Source: Solwaraspora sp. WMMD791 (GTDB lineage Bacteria; Actinomycetota; Actinomycetes; Mycobacteriales; Micromonosporaceae). Taken from it: a stretch of DNA of 64,000 bases. The position numbers were made by a program, and so were the translations under genes. The notes below the pieces were generated by a model. The model was not told the DNA's origin. It searched no databases and worked only from the letters and a program-made list of their open reading frames with translations. Shown here in pieces: positions 25,396-34,164 of the stretch. The stretch is from NCBI RefSeq assembly GCF_029581195.1, contig NZ_CP120737.1, positions 6,053,001 to 6,117,000 on the forward strand, written 5' to 3'. Within the stretch, counting starts at the first letter, position 1, and each line of letters starts with the position of its first letter.

Positions 25396-28300
25396 ATGAG
25401 CAGGACCGCAGCTAGCAGCTATCCGTGCCCGGCCTGTGGCACGCCGGCGAATCTCATCGCCGGCTGCCCGGGCTGCGGCCGGGCACCCGACCCGGTCGCC
25501 GCCGAGGTGATCCGGCTCGACGGCGAGATCGCCGGGCTGACCGCCCGGGTCGAGCAGATCCGAGTGGCGTGGCTGGCGGCGACCCACCAGTTGCGCGCCG
25601 CGCAGACCCGCCGGCACCAGCTCGCCAGCCAGGTCCAGGCGGCGGTACGGGCGACGACCGTACCGCCCGCCCGGTCGGTCGTCGCCGGCCCACTGCCGGG
25701 TCCCGCTACGCCGCCGCCGGTACGGCGGGAAGCCTCCACCCGTACCGTGCAGAACATTCTGTTCGTCCTCGGTGGACTTCTGCTCGGCACCGCCGCGATC
25801 GTCTTCACCGCGGTCGCCTGGGCCAGCGTCGGCGTCGGCGGCCGGGCCGCGATCCTGACCGGTGTCACCGCCGTACTGCTCGCCCTGCCGCTGCTGGCGG
25901 CCTGGCGCGGCCTGCGCGGCACCGCCGAGACCTTCGCCGCGCTCGGCCTGCTGCTGGTGCTGCTCGACGGATACGCGGCCCGCTACGTCGACCTGTTCGG
26001 CGCCGCCGACCTGCCCGGTGCCCGGTACGCCGCCGTGACCTTCGCGCTCACCGGTCTGGTCGCCGCCGGCTACCACCTGCTCACCGGCCTGGCCGCCGCC
26101 CGCTTCGCCGCCCTGCTCGCCGTGCAGCCGGTCCTGCCGCTGCTCGCCGTCGACCTGCGCGCCGACGCCGCCGGCACGACCCTGCTGCTGCTCGGCACCG
26201 CCCTGGGCACCCTGGCGATGATCGCGCTCACCCCGCCGACCCGGCCGGCGCTGCGGATCACCGGCTGGGTGGCCGTCGGGGCGGCGCTGACCGCCGCCGG
26301 GATCGCCGCCCTGGCCGCCGCCATCCTCGGCCACCCGTCCGGTGCCCCCGCCCTGGCCGGGCTGCCGCTGCTGGCCGTCGCCGCCGTGGTGGTCGTCGCC
26401 GGCCGGCTCACCGGCGTACCGGCGCTGCTGGCGATCAGCCTGGCCGGGTTGGCACCGGCGGTCACCATCGCCGTGCTCCTGGCCGGCACCGCACCGGCAC
26501 CGTCGCTGGCGCTGGCCATCGTCGCCGGCACCGCCGTCGGGCTCGCCCTCGCCGGCCGGTACCTGCGCGGTCGGCTGCCGGCGGTGGTGCGCACCGGGCC
26601 GTGGGCGGGTGCGCTGGTGGTGACCGGGCTGCTCGGGGTCGGCGTAGCGCTGGCCGCCCTGACCGTCGCCGCCGAGGGCATCGCGGCGGCCCGCCCACTC
26701 TGGCGGGCCGGCACCGGCCCGGTCGACGCGCCGGGCGACTGGCAGTTGCCGTTCGCCGTCGTCGCGGTCACCGGCGCGCTGATCCTGCTGCTGCCCCGGG
26801 CGGTCCGGCCGATGCTGCTCACCGTCGGGGCCGCCACCGCACTACTGGCCGCGCCAGCGGCGATCCCGGCGCCCTGGTGGGCGGTCGCCGCCGCCGGCCT
26901 GCTGGCCGGGGCCGTGGCGGCGGTGCGGGCCGCCGGCTCGCGCAGCACCGTCGTCGCGCTGCCCAGCGCGGCCGTCGCCGCCCTGCTGACCGGCCATGCG
27001 CTGCTGGTCAGCGCCGGCCGACCGGCGGTCGCCACGGCTGCCGCCGCCGTCGTCGTCGGCACCGCGCTCACCGTCGCCGCCGTCGCCCGCCGCGCCGTGC
27101 GGCGACCCGACGCCCGCTGGTGGCAGGCCCCGATCGGTGGAGTCGGCGTCGCCGTCGCGGTCGCCGGCTGGCCGGCCCTCGTCGCGCTCGCCGTCCACAC
27201 CTTCGACGCACCGGCGGGCTGGCCGGCCCGCGCCGGGGCGGCCGCCGCGATCGGGCTGCCGGTCGCGTTGGTCGCGGTCCGCCGCTGGTGGCCCGGATAC
27301 CTCTGGTACGCCGGGGCGGCGCTGCCGGTCACCGTCGTCGCCGCCCTCGTCGCCCCGGCCGCTGGTGCCGTGCCGTACATGCCGGGGGAGTCCACCGGCG
27401 GGTACGCCGCCGCCGGGGCGCTGCTGCTGGCCGTCGCCGCGACCCTCGTTTCCCGGGGCGTGCTGCGACTGCTGCTCACCGGCGTCGCCGCAGCCCTGGT
27501 GCTGCCGGCGGCGGTCAGCACCCTGCCGGTGCTGGCGGCGCTGCTGCTCACCCCGTACCGCTGGCTGGACGCCAGCTGGGCCGGCGTGCCGGTCGGGGTC
27601 GGGCTCAGCCCCGCGCTGCCGGTCCCGGTCCCCGCCGCCGGGGCGGTCACCCTGGCCCTGCTCGCCGCCGTCGCCGCGCTGGCCGGCCACCGGGTGCGGT
27701 ACGCGGTGCTGGCCGGCGGCCCGGTCGCCCTGCTCACCCTGCTGGTCGCCCTGGCCAGCGCCGGTACGCCGTGGCCGGTGGTGCCGGCGTTGAGTCTCGC
27801 CGCCGGGCTCGCCGGCCTGGTGGTCGCCGCCCGGTCCACCGCCGTCCCGCAGGTGGCGGTCACCCTGCTGGTCGGTGCCCCGCTGGCCGGGGCCGGACTG
27901 GCCGGCCTGCTGCCCACCCGGGTCGCCACCCTGACCGCGCTGGCCGCCGTGGTGGCGTGCGCCGCCGGGATCGGCGCGGCGGGTCGCCGTACCCCGGTGC
28001 GGGTCGCCGGCGCGGTCGTCGCGGTCGTCGCCGGCGGTGTTCTCGCGGCGACCGGCGTGCGCGCCGCCGACCTGCCGGTCCGGGTCGGCGGGTACGCGGT
28101 TCTCGCCGTCGCCGCGCTGGCCCTGGCCGTCGGCGCGGTGCTGACCCTCCGGCTGGCCGCCGGGGGCGTACGGGGGCGGGCCGAGTCGATCGGCGTCGAG
28201 GTCGCTGGGCACGCCGCCGCTGGCGCGGCCCTGCTGATGACGGTCGGCTCGGCCCGGTACGCGGCCGGTGTCTGCACCCTCTGGGGCGTCGTGCTCGGCG

Positions 28301-28884
28301 CCCGCGCCCTGCTGACCGGCAGCGCGCCGGCGGTCGGTCAGCCGGGATCGGCGGCCGGTCGGCCGGCGGCGGTGCACCGGGCGTGGCCGTTGGCCGTCGC
28401 CGCGCTGGCGAGCGAGATCCTCGCGTGGTGGCTACTGTTGACGAGTACCCAGGTGTCACTGACCGAGGCGTACACCTTGCCGGCGGCGCTCGCCGCGCTG
28501 GCGGTCGGCTGGTTCACCCTGCGGGCCCACCCGCTGCGGTCCAGCTGGGTCTGCTACGCCCCCGGGCTGGCCGCCGCGCTGCTGCCCAGCCTCGCGTCGG
28601 TGCTGGTCGTCGACGGGCAACCGGTTCGCCGGTTGCTGCTCGGTGCCGGGGCGCTGGTGGTGGTGCTGGCCGGGGCGGCGTACCGCAGGCAGGCGCCCGT
28701 GGTGATCGGCGGCGTGGTGCTCACTGTGCTGGCGTTGCGGGAGGTCGTGGCGGTGTGGGACCTGCTGCCCCGGTGGAGTTTCCTGGCTGTCGGCGGTCTG
28801 GCGCTGATCACCCTGGCGGTCACCTATGAACGGCGGCTGCGGGACCTGCACCGGCTGCGCAGCGCGGTCGGGCGGATGAGCTGA
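25396..28884 (+). CDS. Giant polytopic membrane protein with zinc ribbon (SCO7613-like)
   Basis: A 1162-residue protein of unknown function. The N-terminus has a zinc ribbon (CPACGTPANLIAGCPGCG), then a predicted coiled coil (residues ~40-85, IRLDGEIAGLTARVEQIR), a Pro-rich spacer, and at least 25 hydrophobic helices very rich in Ala, Val and Leu. This matches the actinomycete family named after SCO7613. No transport or enzyme motif is visible. Codon usage is extremely GC3-biased, which also produces long antisense open frames that should be ignored. Confidence 0.8.
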   Translation: MSRTAASSYPCPACGTPANLIAGCPGCGRAPDPVAAEVIRLDGEIAGLTARVEQIRVAWLAATHQLRAAQTRRHQLASQVQAAVRATTVPPARSVVAGPLPGPATPPPVRREASTRTVQNILFVLGGLLLGTAAIVFTAVAWASVGVGGRAAILTGVTAVLLALPLLAAWRGLRGTAETFAALGLLLVLLDGYAARYVDLFGAADLPGARYAAVTFALTGLVAAGYHLLTGLAAARFAALLAVQPVLPLLAVDLRADAAGTTLLLLGTALGTLAMIALTPPTRPALRITGWVAVGAALTAAGIAALAAAILGHPSGAPALAGLPLLAVAAVVVVAGRLTGVPALLAISLAGLAPAVTIAVLLAGTAPAPSLALAIVAGTAVGLALAGRYLRGRLPAVVRTGPWAGALVVTGLLGVGVALAALTVAAEGIAAARPLWRAGTGPVDAPGDWQLPFAVVAVTGALILLLPRAVRPMLLTVGAATALLAAPAAIPAPWWAVAAAGLLAGAVAAVRAAGSRSTVVALPSAAVAALLTGHALLVSAGRPAVATAAAAVVVGTALTVAAVARRAVRRPDARWWQAPIGGVGVAVAVAGWPALVALAVHTFDAPAGWPARAGAAAAIGLPVALVAVRRWWPGYLWYAGAALPVTVVAALVAPAAGAVPYMPGESTGGYAAAGALLLAVAATLVSRGVLRLLLTGVAAALVLPAAVSTLPVLAALLLTPYRWLDASWAGVPVGVGLSPALPVPVPAAGAVTLALLAAVAALAGHRVRYAVLAGGPVALLTLLVALASAGTPWPVVPALSLAAGLAGLVVAARSTAVPQVAVTLLVGAPLAGAGLAGLLPTRVATLTALAAVVACAAGIGAAGRRTPVRVAGAVVAVVAGGVLAATGVRAADLPVRVGGYAVLAVAALALAVGAVLTLRLAAGGVRGRAESIGVEVAGHAAAGAALLMTVGSARYAAGVCTLWGVVLGARALLTGSAPAVGQPGSAAGRPAAVHRAWPLAVAALASEILAWWLLLTSTQVSLTEAYTLPAALAALAVGWFTLRAHPLRSSWVCYAPGLAAALLPSLASVLVVDGQPVRRLLLGAGALVVVLAGAAYRRQAPVVIGGVVLTVLALREVVAVWDLLPRWSFLAVGGLALITLAVTYERRLRDLHRLRSAVGRMS

Positions 28885-28908
28885 CCCACAGGTACGGGGG
28901 CTAACCTC

Positions 28909-28925
28909 ACCACCGATGCGGTGGT
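28909..28925. terminator. Short inverted repeat after the giant membrane protein gene
   Basis: ACCACCG-ATG-CGGTGGT, 7-bp arms with a 3-base loop, lies 25 bases after the stop codon and about 80 bases before the desaturase start. It could be a weak terminator or an operator for the desaturase gene. Confidence 0.4.
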
Positions 28926-28965
28926 ACGCCTGATGGCTCGGCGGCGCCGGCCCGCACAGACTCGT

Positions 28966-28975
28966 TGTTGCAACA
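28966..28975. promoter_or_regulatory. Palindrome TGTTGCAACA upstream of the desaturase gene
   Basis: A perfect 10-bp palindrome in an otherwise GC-rich leader, 29 bases before the desaturase start codon. A TetR- or DesT-like repressor site is one possibility; there is no regulator gene next door to support it. Confidence 0.3.
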
Positions 28976-29004
28976 CCCCACCCCCACTCATGAGGAAGCT
29001 GCCG

Positions 29005-30030
29005 ATGACCGTTGCCGCACCCGCCCGTACCGGCCCGCCCCGGAGGGGCAGTGACTTCGCCGACCTGTCGCGCCGGGTCGCCGAGGCCGGCCTGCTCGAC
29101 CGCCGCCCCGGCTGGTACGCCGCCCGGATCGGGCTGACCGTCGGGGCGTACCTGGCCTGCTGGGCGGTGCTGCTGATCGGCGGGGACAGCTGGTGGCAGC
29201 TGCTGACCGCCGTCGCGCTCGCGGTCACCGCGACCCAGGTGGCGTTCCTCGGCCACGACGCCGGGCACCGGCAGATGTCCCGTACCCGCCGGGCCAGTGA
29301 GACCGCCGGGCTGCTGCTGGGCAACCTGGCGGTCGGGCTCGGCTACGGCTGGTGGATGGACAAACACACCCGCCACCACGCCAACCCGAACCATGTCGAC
29401 TCCGATCCGGACGTCGGGGCGGGTGCGCTGGTCTGGACCGAGGAGCAGGCCGCCGCGACCCGGGGCTTCGGTCGCTGGCTGGCGCGCCGGCAGGCGTACC
29501 TGTTCTTTCCGATGCTGCTGCTCGAAGGCCTCGCGCTGCGGGTCTCCAGCGTCCAGGCGGTGATCAGCGGACCGGTGAAGCGCCGGGCCGTGGAAGGGGT
29601 GCTGCTGGCGGTGCACACCGCCGCGTACCTCGGACTGGTCTTCGCGGTGCTCTCGCCGCTGCGGGCGGTGGCCTTCATCGTGCTGCACCAGGCGCTGTGG
29701 GGTCTCTACATGGGCTGCGCGTTCGCGCCGAACCACAAGGGGATGCCGATCTTCGGCCCGGACGCCGAACTGGACTTCCTGCGCAAGCAGGTGCTGACCT
29801 CCCGCAACGTGCGCGGCGGCGGGTTCGTCGACCTGCTGCTCGGTGGGCTCAACTACCAGATCGAGCACCACCTGTTCCCCAGCATGCCGCGGCCGCATCT
29901 GCGCTACGCCCAGCCGATCGTGCGTGACTACTGCCGGGAGCTCGGCCTGCCGTACACCGAGGCCGGGCTGACCGCCTCGTACGCCGAGGCGCTGCGCCAC
30001 CTGCACGCCGTCGGTCGCCCGCTGCGCTGA
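29005..30030 (+). CDS. Membrane acyl-lipid/acyl-CoA fatty acid desaturase
   Basis: A 341-residue di-iron desaturase of the DesA3/linoleoyl-CoA (front-end) type. The three histidine boxes are intact: HDAGH, HTRHH and QIEHH, the last with the Gln typical of front-end desaturases. Two pairs of hydrophobic segments flank the second box. The ATG at 29005 is preferred because GAGGAAG sits six bases upstream; the longer reading would begin in a Cys- and Pro-rich stretch without a ribosome site. Electron donors (ferredoxin or ferredoxin reductase) are not encoded nearby. Confidence 0.92.
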   Translation: MTVAAPARTGPPRRGSDFADLSRRVAEAGLLDRRPGWYAARIGLTVGAYLACWAVLLIGGDSWWQLLTAVALAVTATQVAFLGHDAGHRQMSRTRRASETAGLLLGNLAVGLGYGWWMDKHTRHHANPNHVDSDPDVGAGALVWTEEQAAATRGFGRWLARRQAYLFFPMLLLEGLALRVSSVQAVISGPVKRRAVEGVLLAVHTAAYLGLVFAVLSPLRAVAFIVLHQALWGLYMGCAFAPNHKGMPIFGPDAELDFLRKQVLTSRNVRGGGFVDLLLGGLNYQIEHHLFPSMPRPHLRYAQPIVRDYCRELGLPYTEAGLTASYAEALRHLHAVGRPLR

Positions 30031-30033
30031 CCT

Positions 30034-30076
30034 GGCCGGTGCGGCGGTGACCGTCGTGGTCACCGCCGCACCGGCC
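30034..30076. terminator. Bidirectional terminator between desaturase and lipoprotein genes
   Basis: A perfect 19-bp stem (30034-30052 paired with 30058-30076) with a five-base loop GTCGT starts 3 bases after the desaturase stop and ends 15 bases before the convergent lipoprotein stop. It is one of the strongest hairpins in the window. Confidence 0.85.
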
Positions 30077-30091
30077 GGCGCACGCTGCCGA

Positions 30092-30880
30092 TCAGCTGTC
30101 GAACATCTCCAGCATGTCGTCCGACATGTCGATGATCTCGCCGGTCGGGACCTCGACGGCGACCGGCTCACCGAAGTTGGCGTAGCTGATGGTGATCACG
30201 CCGGCCTCCGACGACACGCTCTCCGCGTCGATGACCATCTCGACGAGCCGGCCCTCGGCGTCGAGGGTCGCGGTGAACGGGACGGCCTTCGCGGCCTCGC
30301 CCATCTCCGCCACCAGTTCGGCGTCGGCCTCCGCCGACGTCGTCATGTCGATCGTGCCGGTGATCTCGGTGTCGCTGCTCCACTGCGCCTCGGCGATGCT
30401 GCCCACCATCTCGGCGGGGTCGCCGGTCGGCATCATGCTGAAGGCGGCGTTCTCCGGCAGCTTCGACGTGTCACCCTTCATCCACACGTCGGCGAGCTCG
30501 GCCATGTCGGCACCGCCGAGCTGCATGTAGACGTCGGCACCGAGCTGGCGCAGCACGATCGTCATCGCCTCGCCCTCGCCGCCGAGGTTGATCTCGATGT
30601 TGGACTTCTCGCTGGCCGGGTCGAGGTCGCCGACGATCTCCATCAGGACGCCGTCGGCCTCGGTGCCCAGGCTCATGGTGAGCCGGGCGCTTCCCTCGGC
30701 GTTCTTCGCGGTGGCGGCGGCGAGCGCCTCCTTGGCGTCGCCCCGGCCATCGGCGGCCGACTCGGCGCTGCTGTCGGGGGACGGGGAGCCGGTGTCAGCC
30801 GTGCCGCCGCAGCCGGAGACTGCGAGCGAGAGCGCGGCGACGACGCCGATGCCGGCGGTCGTCAACCGTCGAATGCGCAT
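30092..30880 (-). CDS. LppX/LprG-like lipoprotein
   Basis: A 262-residue secreted lipoprotein. The signal sequence MRIRRLTTAGIGVVAALSLA leads to a lipobox VSGC with the lipidated Cys at 24, then a Ser/Asp/Gly-rich linker. The mature part has the repeated strand pattern of the LolA-like LppX_LprAFG fold (SARLTMSLGTEADGVLMEIVGD, then MTIVLRQLGADVYMQLGG in outline), which binds lipids in a hydrophobic pocket. It is acidic overall. The ATG at 30880 has GGAAG seven bases upstream and is preferred to the ATG at 30892. The gene is convergent with the desaturase gene. Confidence 0.82.
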   Translation of the reverse strand: MRIRRLTTAGIGVVAALSLAVSGCGGTADTGSPSPDSSAESAADGRGDAKEALAAATAKNAEGSARLTMSLGTEADGVLMEIVGDLDPASEKSNIEINLGGEGEAMTIVLRQLGADVYMQLGGADMAELADVWMKGDTSKLPENAAFSMMPTGDPAEMVGSIAEAQWSSDTEITGTIDMTTSAEADAELVAEMGEAAKAVPFTATLDAEGRLVEMVIDAESVSSEAGVITISYANFGEPVAVEVPTGEIIDMSDDMLEMFDS

Positions 30881-31156
30881 AGAAACTTCCATCCCTCGTG
30901 AGTGGTGGCCGTGCGGGTGGCGCCGCAGCTGGTGGCGCGCAGGCGTGCCGGAGCGAAGGGCGCGTAGTCGGGTCCGCCGGCCGATGCCGGGTCAGACTAC
31001 CGGCACCCGCAAGTCGATTGTGTCCGTCGGTACTTGGGCGGGCGTCGGCGGCCAGGTGCCGGCGGGCGGTGCCGGCGGGCGGTGCCGGGCGGTGGCTGCC
31101 GGGCGGTGGCTGAGCGCGTGCCTGCGCCCACCGGGACACCAACTGCGGTCCGACAC

Positions 31157-31192
31157 TATTCCTGTGTGGAATAGTTATTCCTCACAGGAATA
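31157..31192. repeat. 36-bp double-hairpin repeat, copy 2
   Basis: Same ATTCC-N5-GGAAT pair as the copies at 21376, 46794 and 55203; here the first hairpin has TGTGT in the centre and the joint is AGTT. It lies in a divergent intergenic region, unlike copies 1 and 3. Confidence 0.9.
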
Positions 31193-31219
31193 CCGTCGGA
31201 ATCCGTACCGGACCGCAAC

Positions 31220-31252
31220 AGCCGGCAGCCGGCAGCCGGCAGTCGGCAGTCG
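31220..31252 (+). repeat. Heptamer microsatellite (AGCCGGC/AGTCGGC)
   Basis: Three exact AGCCGGC units are followed by one AGTCGGC and a partial fifth copy. It lies about 130 bases ahead of the pterin dehydratase start. Confidence 0.85.
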
Positions 31253-31381
31253 CGGACCGCAGCCGTCGTCGTAGCCGCAGGGCCGCAGCCGGTCCCCGGC
31301 CACCGCCACACCCCGCGCATGGATGCCACGCACTGCCGCGACCTGACCTGCCGGCGGCCGGCAGAAGGTAAGGTCAGCGGC

Positions 31382-31675
31382 ATGGCAGAGGTGCTCGACA
31401 CCGCCCAGGTGCAGGCCGCGCTCACCGGGCTGACCGACTGGTCCGGCGACGCGACGGCGATCACCCGTACCGTCTCGTTGGCGACCTTTCCCGACGCGAT
31501 CGCCGTCGTGACCCGCGTGGCGATGACCGCCGAGGAGATGGACCACCACCCCGACATCGACATCCGGTGGCGGACCCTGACCTTCCGCTGCAGCACCCAC
31601 TCGGTACGCGGCACCACGGCCCTCGACATAGAGTTGGCCCGCCGCATCGACGAGATCGTCGCGGCGCAGGGCTGA
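31382..31675 (+). CDS. 4a-hydroxytetrahydrobiopterin dehydratase (PCD/DCoH)
   Basis: A 97-residue pterin-4a-carbinolamine dehydratase, which dehydrates the hydroxylated pterin left by aromatic amino acid hydroxylases. The active-site signature EEMDHHPDIDIRW and the closing strand THSVRGTTALDIELARRID are clear. The ATG at 31382 gives the normal family length; the AAGGTAAGG stretch upstream may be the ribosome site. It is 16 bases in front of the FHA-domain gene and probably co-transcribed with it, although no functional link is evident. Confidence 0.9.
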   Translation: MAEVLDTAQVQAALTGLTDWSGDATAITRTVSLATFPDAIAVVTRVAMTAEEMDHHPDIDIRWRTLTFRCSTHSVRGTTALDIELARRIDEIVAAQG

Positions 31676-31691
31676 ACGGGGGAGGTACGCG

Positions 31692-32807
31692 GTGAGATTC
31701 GAGGTCAGCAAGGTGCTCGACGCGATCGAGCGCCGGTTGAGCACCGACCCGGCGACCGCGCGCGCCGTCGTGGACCTGGCCGAGGTCGTGCGGTACGCCG
31801 ACTTCGACAACGGCCGCCCGGCGAACATGCTGCGGCTCGGGCAACTCATCGACGCCCTCGGCCGCAGCGTCGCCGAGGAGAACGTCCCGGTGTACGTCGT
31901 CGTGCACCGCGGCCTGCTCTCCGACGCCGATCTGACCTCCAACGAGCGGATGGTCGCCCGCCGATGGGCCGACGACGGGCTGGTGGAGGTGCTCGCCGAG
32001 CCCGCCGACCGGGTCCTGGAGGTCGCCGAACTGCTCGGCCTGCCGGTGCTCAGCCGCAACCGGTTCGACGGCCTGCGCGGGCGTTACCAGTGGCTGGGCC
32101 AGCCGGGCCGGCTGCTCGCCCCGCTGCCCGGCCACGGTGGTCCGGTGCTGACCGCCCGCGTCGGCGGCGACACCGCCCCGGCGGTCGCCGAGCCGTCGCC
32201 GGCCGGCGCGCAACTGCTGGTCCGGCTCTGGAGCTGCCCCGACCCGGAGTGCGCCCTGTTCGGGCGGATGCGGGTCGGCCGTCCCGGCGGGCAGCCGCCG
32301 CCGACGCTGCGTACCGGGCAGCCGACCTGCCCCCGGCACGGGGAACGGCTCACCGAGGCGGGTGCCCGCCCGCCGGCCGAGGTGCTGTCGATCCGCATCG
32401 ACGGCATGGTCCGGCAGCGGTTCGTGGTCTCCGCAGACCATCCGGTGGTGGTCGGCCGGGCACCCGAGCGCGGCGAGGGCATCATGCTCGGCCAGTGGCT
32501 CACCGAGGAGGCGCGGCGCTGGATCAGCCGCAGCCACGTCCGGTTCGAGCTGCACGGCAAGGAGCTGGTGTTGCAGGACATCAGCACCAACGGCACCGGC
32601 GTACGGCCGGGTGGCTCGACCGACGACGAGGAACGCCGTACGGTCAAACGCCAGGCCCGGCCGTTGCAGCCCACCGATGTCGTCGAGCTGTACCCGGGGG
32701 TGCACATCGCCCGGTCGAAGGTCTGGGCCACCGGCGGGGTCGCCAACCCGTCGTCGGTGATGGCCGACGCGCCGACCATGGCGATGCGGATGATGGACCG
32801 TTCCTGA
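31692..32807 (+). CDS. FHA-domain protein with N-terminal PIN/NYN-like region
   Basis: A 371-residue protein. The first ~150 residues (VPVYVVVHRGLLSDADLTSNE, then LLGLPVLSRNRFDGL) have the alternating strand/acidic pattern of PIN-like folds, by pattern only. A central segment holds a possible zinc-binding set (CPDPECALFG and CPRHG). The C-terminal FHA domain (~245-345) has VVVGRAPE, ISRSHVRFEL and LQDISTNGTGV, the phosphothreonine-binding signature. The GTG start has GGAGG 6 bases upstream. The Ser/Thr kinase at 21-23 kb could supply phosphorylated partners, but that is speculation. Confidence 0.82.
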   Translation: MRFEVSKVLDAIERRLSTDPATARAVVDLAEVVRYADFDNGRPANMLRLGQLIDALGRSVAEENVPVYVVVHRGLLSDADLTSNERMVARRWADDGLVEVLAEPADRVLEVAELLGLPVLSRNRFDGLRGRYQWLGQPGRLLAPLPGHGGPVLTARVGGDTAPAVAEPSPAGAQLLVRLWSCPDPECALFGRMRVGRPGGQPPPTLRTGQPTCPRHGERLTEAGARPPAEVLSIRIDGMVRQRFVVSADHPVVVGRAPERGEGIMLGQWLTEEARRWISRSHVRFELHGKELVLQDISTNGTGVRPGGSTDDEERRTVKRQARPLQPTDVVELYPGVHIARSKVWATGGVANPSSVMADAPTMAMRMMDRS

Positions 32808-32817
32808 CCCGTCGCTC

Positions 32818-33267
32818 TCAGCCGAGGTGGTCGGCCGGGGACGTCTGCAGCAGCCAGGCCAGCGGCATCTTGGCGCTCTCCTGGTAGGTGCCGTACGCGG
32901 TGAGCCGGTGCAGGGTGACGGTCTGTGCGCCGTCCCGGTCGACAACCCAGTACTGCGGGATGCCCGCCGACGCGTACTCGCGGACCTTCGTCACCGCGTC
33001 GATGCCCTCCGAGCCGGGCGAGACGATCTCGATCACGAGTGCGATGTCGCTCGCCACCGACCAGACGCTCTTCGGCGGGGGCTTCTGCCAGACGCTGATG
33101 TCCGGGATCCTGCCACCGTCTCCATCCGGCCCGGGGATCCGAACCCCCGCCGCCTGCAGCACCTGCTCGGCCGGCCAACCCGCCATGATGAACCAGGCGC
33201 ACAGCCGGCTAGCGGTCACCGCGTGCGCTGAATCAGGCGGTACGGCCGGCGTGGGCTCAGCGTTCAT
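32818..33267 (-). CDS. Uma2-family (DUF820) restriction-endonuclease-fold protein
   Basis: A 149-residue PD-(D/E)xK-fold protein of unknown function, common in actinomycetes and cyanobacteria. The fold is visible as PDISVW, LVIEIVSPGS (the E-x-x/S catalytic strand) and YASAGIPQYWVVDRD. It is shorter at the N-terminus than the usual ~185 residues. The ATG at 33267 overlaps the upstream gene by 11 bases, making it the third gene of a tightly packed three-gene operon transcribed away from the Xre-DUF397 pair. Confidence 0.85.
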   Translation of the reverse strand: MNAEPTPAVPPDSAHAVTASRLCAWFIMAGWPAEQVLQAAGVRIPGPDGDGGRIPDISVWQKPPPKSVWSVASDIALVIEIVSPGSEGIDAVTKVREYASAGIPQYWVVDRDGAQTVTLHRLTAYGTYQESAKMPLAWLLQTSPADHLG

Positions 33268-33544
33268 GAGGCTGATTGTCGTAGGTCTCGCCGTTGACGG
33301 GGCGGGGGCGCTCGACGACACCGGGGCGGGTCAGCGCGGTCTTGTAGACGGCGATCGCCACCATCCGGCCGTCGCGGCCACCGGCGACGACGGTGCCGAT
33401 GATCCCGACGACCTGCGAGTGCTCCTCGTCGAGGCCGTAGCGGATGTCGGCGACCCGGACGATCATCGACCGGTCGGCGTACACCCAGTCGGCCTTGCCG
33501 AGACGCAGCGTGTCGCCGACGCGAAGCAGTTCGTCACGCGACAT
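33257..33544 (-). CDS. Hypothetical small protein in Uma2 operon
   Basis: About 95 residues, beginning MSRDELLRVGDTLRL. The sequence is predicted to be mainly beta (WVYADRSMIVRVADIRYG, then VVGIIGTVVAGGRDGRMVAIAVYKTAL in outline), with no known catalytic motif. I choose the ATG at 33544, which overlaps the preceding gene by 11 bases, the same overlap length used between this gene and Uma2; ATGs at 33553 and 33565 are alternatives. The function is unknown. Confidence 0.7.
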   Translation of the reverse strand: MSRDELLRVGDTLRLGKADWVYADRSMIVRVADIRYGLDEEHSQVVGIIGTVVAGGRDGRMVAIAVYKTALTRPGVVERPRPVNGETYDNQPHER

Positions 33545-34022
33545 CGTCACCATTCCCATCCTCATCGGTGTCGTCGGCGTCGGTGTCGTCGTCGAAGGAG
33601 ACCGGCGGCCACAGGCCGGCGAGATAGAGCACGGTCATCACCCGCCGGGCCTTTCCCGGATCGTGTCGGCGCAGCACCGCGAGCGCCTTCGTGAACGGCT
33701 CGCAGAGCGCGGGCAAATTGCACACCCGGCATTCGGCGAGTCGGCTCGGCAGATGCGTACTGACGATTTCCCGGGCCCGCCGTACCACCGGATGATCAAC
33801 TGACAGTCGGCCGCTCTCCGGTTTCGGTGCCGGGGCGTATGCCCGTGCGCCGACCAGCCGGAATCGTGGATCGTGTTCGAGGTCGGTCTCGCCGGGATTC
33901 CGCCTCGGCAGCGGCGGTCGGTTCGGCGTCGGATCATGATCCTCTTTCCCGCCGGGTGGCGTGCCGATCGAGGTGTAGCGGGCGAGGCGGGGTGTGCCGC
34001 CGATTCCGTCGTTGCGTAACAC
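33534..34022 (-). CDS. Hypothetical protein with Cys motif, first gene of Uma2 operon
   Basis: A 162-residue protein that I do not recognise. It has a Pro/Arg/Asp-rich, probably disordered first half, a compact helical centre with ECRVCNLPALCEPF (three Cys, possibly a metal site), and a very acidic tail (DDDTDADDTDED). The GTG start at 34022 has AAGGGAGA upstream. It is divergent from the Xre regulator gene, with about 140 bases between starts; that arrangement suggests joint regulation. Confidence 0.65.
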   Translation of the reverse strand: MLRNDGIGGTPRLARYTSIGTPPGGKEDHDPTPNRPPLPRRNPGETDLEHDPRFRLVGARAYAPAPKPESGRLSVDHPVVRRAREIVSTHLPSRLAECRVCNLPALCEPFTKALAVLRRHDPGKARRVMTVLYLAGLWPPVSFDDDTDADDTDEDGNGDDVA

Positions 34023-34137
34023 GTGATCTCCCTTGCCGCCGTCGAAGCTCCTCTGGTGATTTCCACCCTGGACTGTGCGACCTCGACAAGGAATACTCAG
34101 TTCACCGATTGCCGTACGTCAGTCATTCCAGCGCGTA

Positions 34138-34155
34138 CCAATGGATTCCAATGGA
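34138..34155 (+). promoter_or_regulatory. Direct repeat CCAATGGA overlapping the Xre gene leader
   Basis: Two exact 8-bp CCAATGGA copies with a 10-bp period lie 10-27 bases before the Xre start codon and run up to its ribosome site. Xre-type proteins often repress their own promoters, so this is a possible operator. Confidence 0.35.
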
Positions 34156-34164
34156 GGCCAGGAG

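Larger units (their letters stand above)
30881..31381. other. Divergent intergenic region, 500 bp, rich in short repeats
   Basis: No gene is supported here. The region holds two low-complexity blocks (13-mer GTGCCGGCGGGCG twice from 31056, and a 7-mer AGCCGGC block from 31220), one copy of the 36-bp double-hairpin repeat (31157-31192), and presumably the promoters of the lipoprotein and pterin dehydratase genes. Confidence 0.7.

Noticed and set aside
26070-28277. 735-codon open frame on the minus strand inside the giant membrane protein gene
   Set aside because: It is the GC3-driven shadow of the plus-strand gene; composition is Ala/Pro/Thr/Ser noise without motifs or ribosome site.
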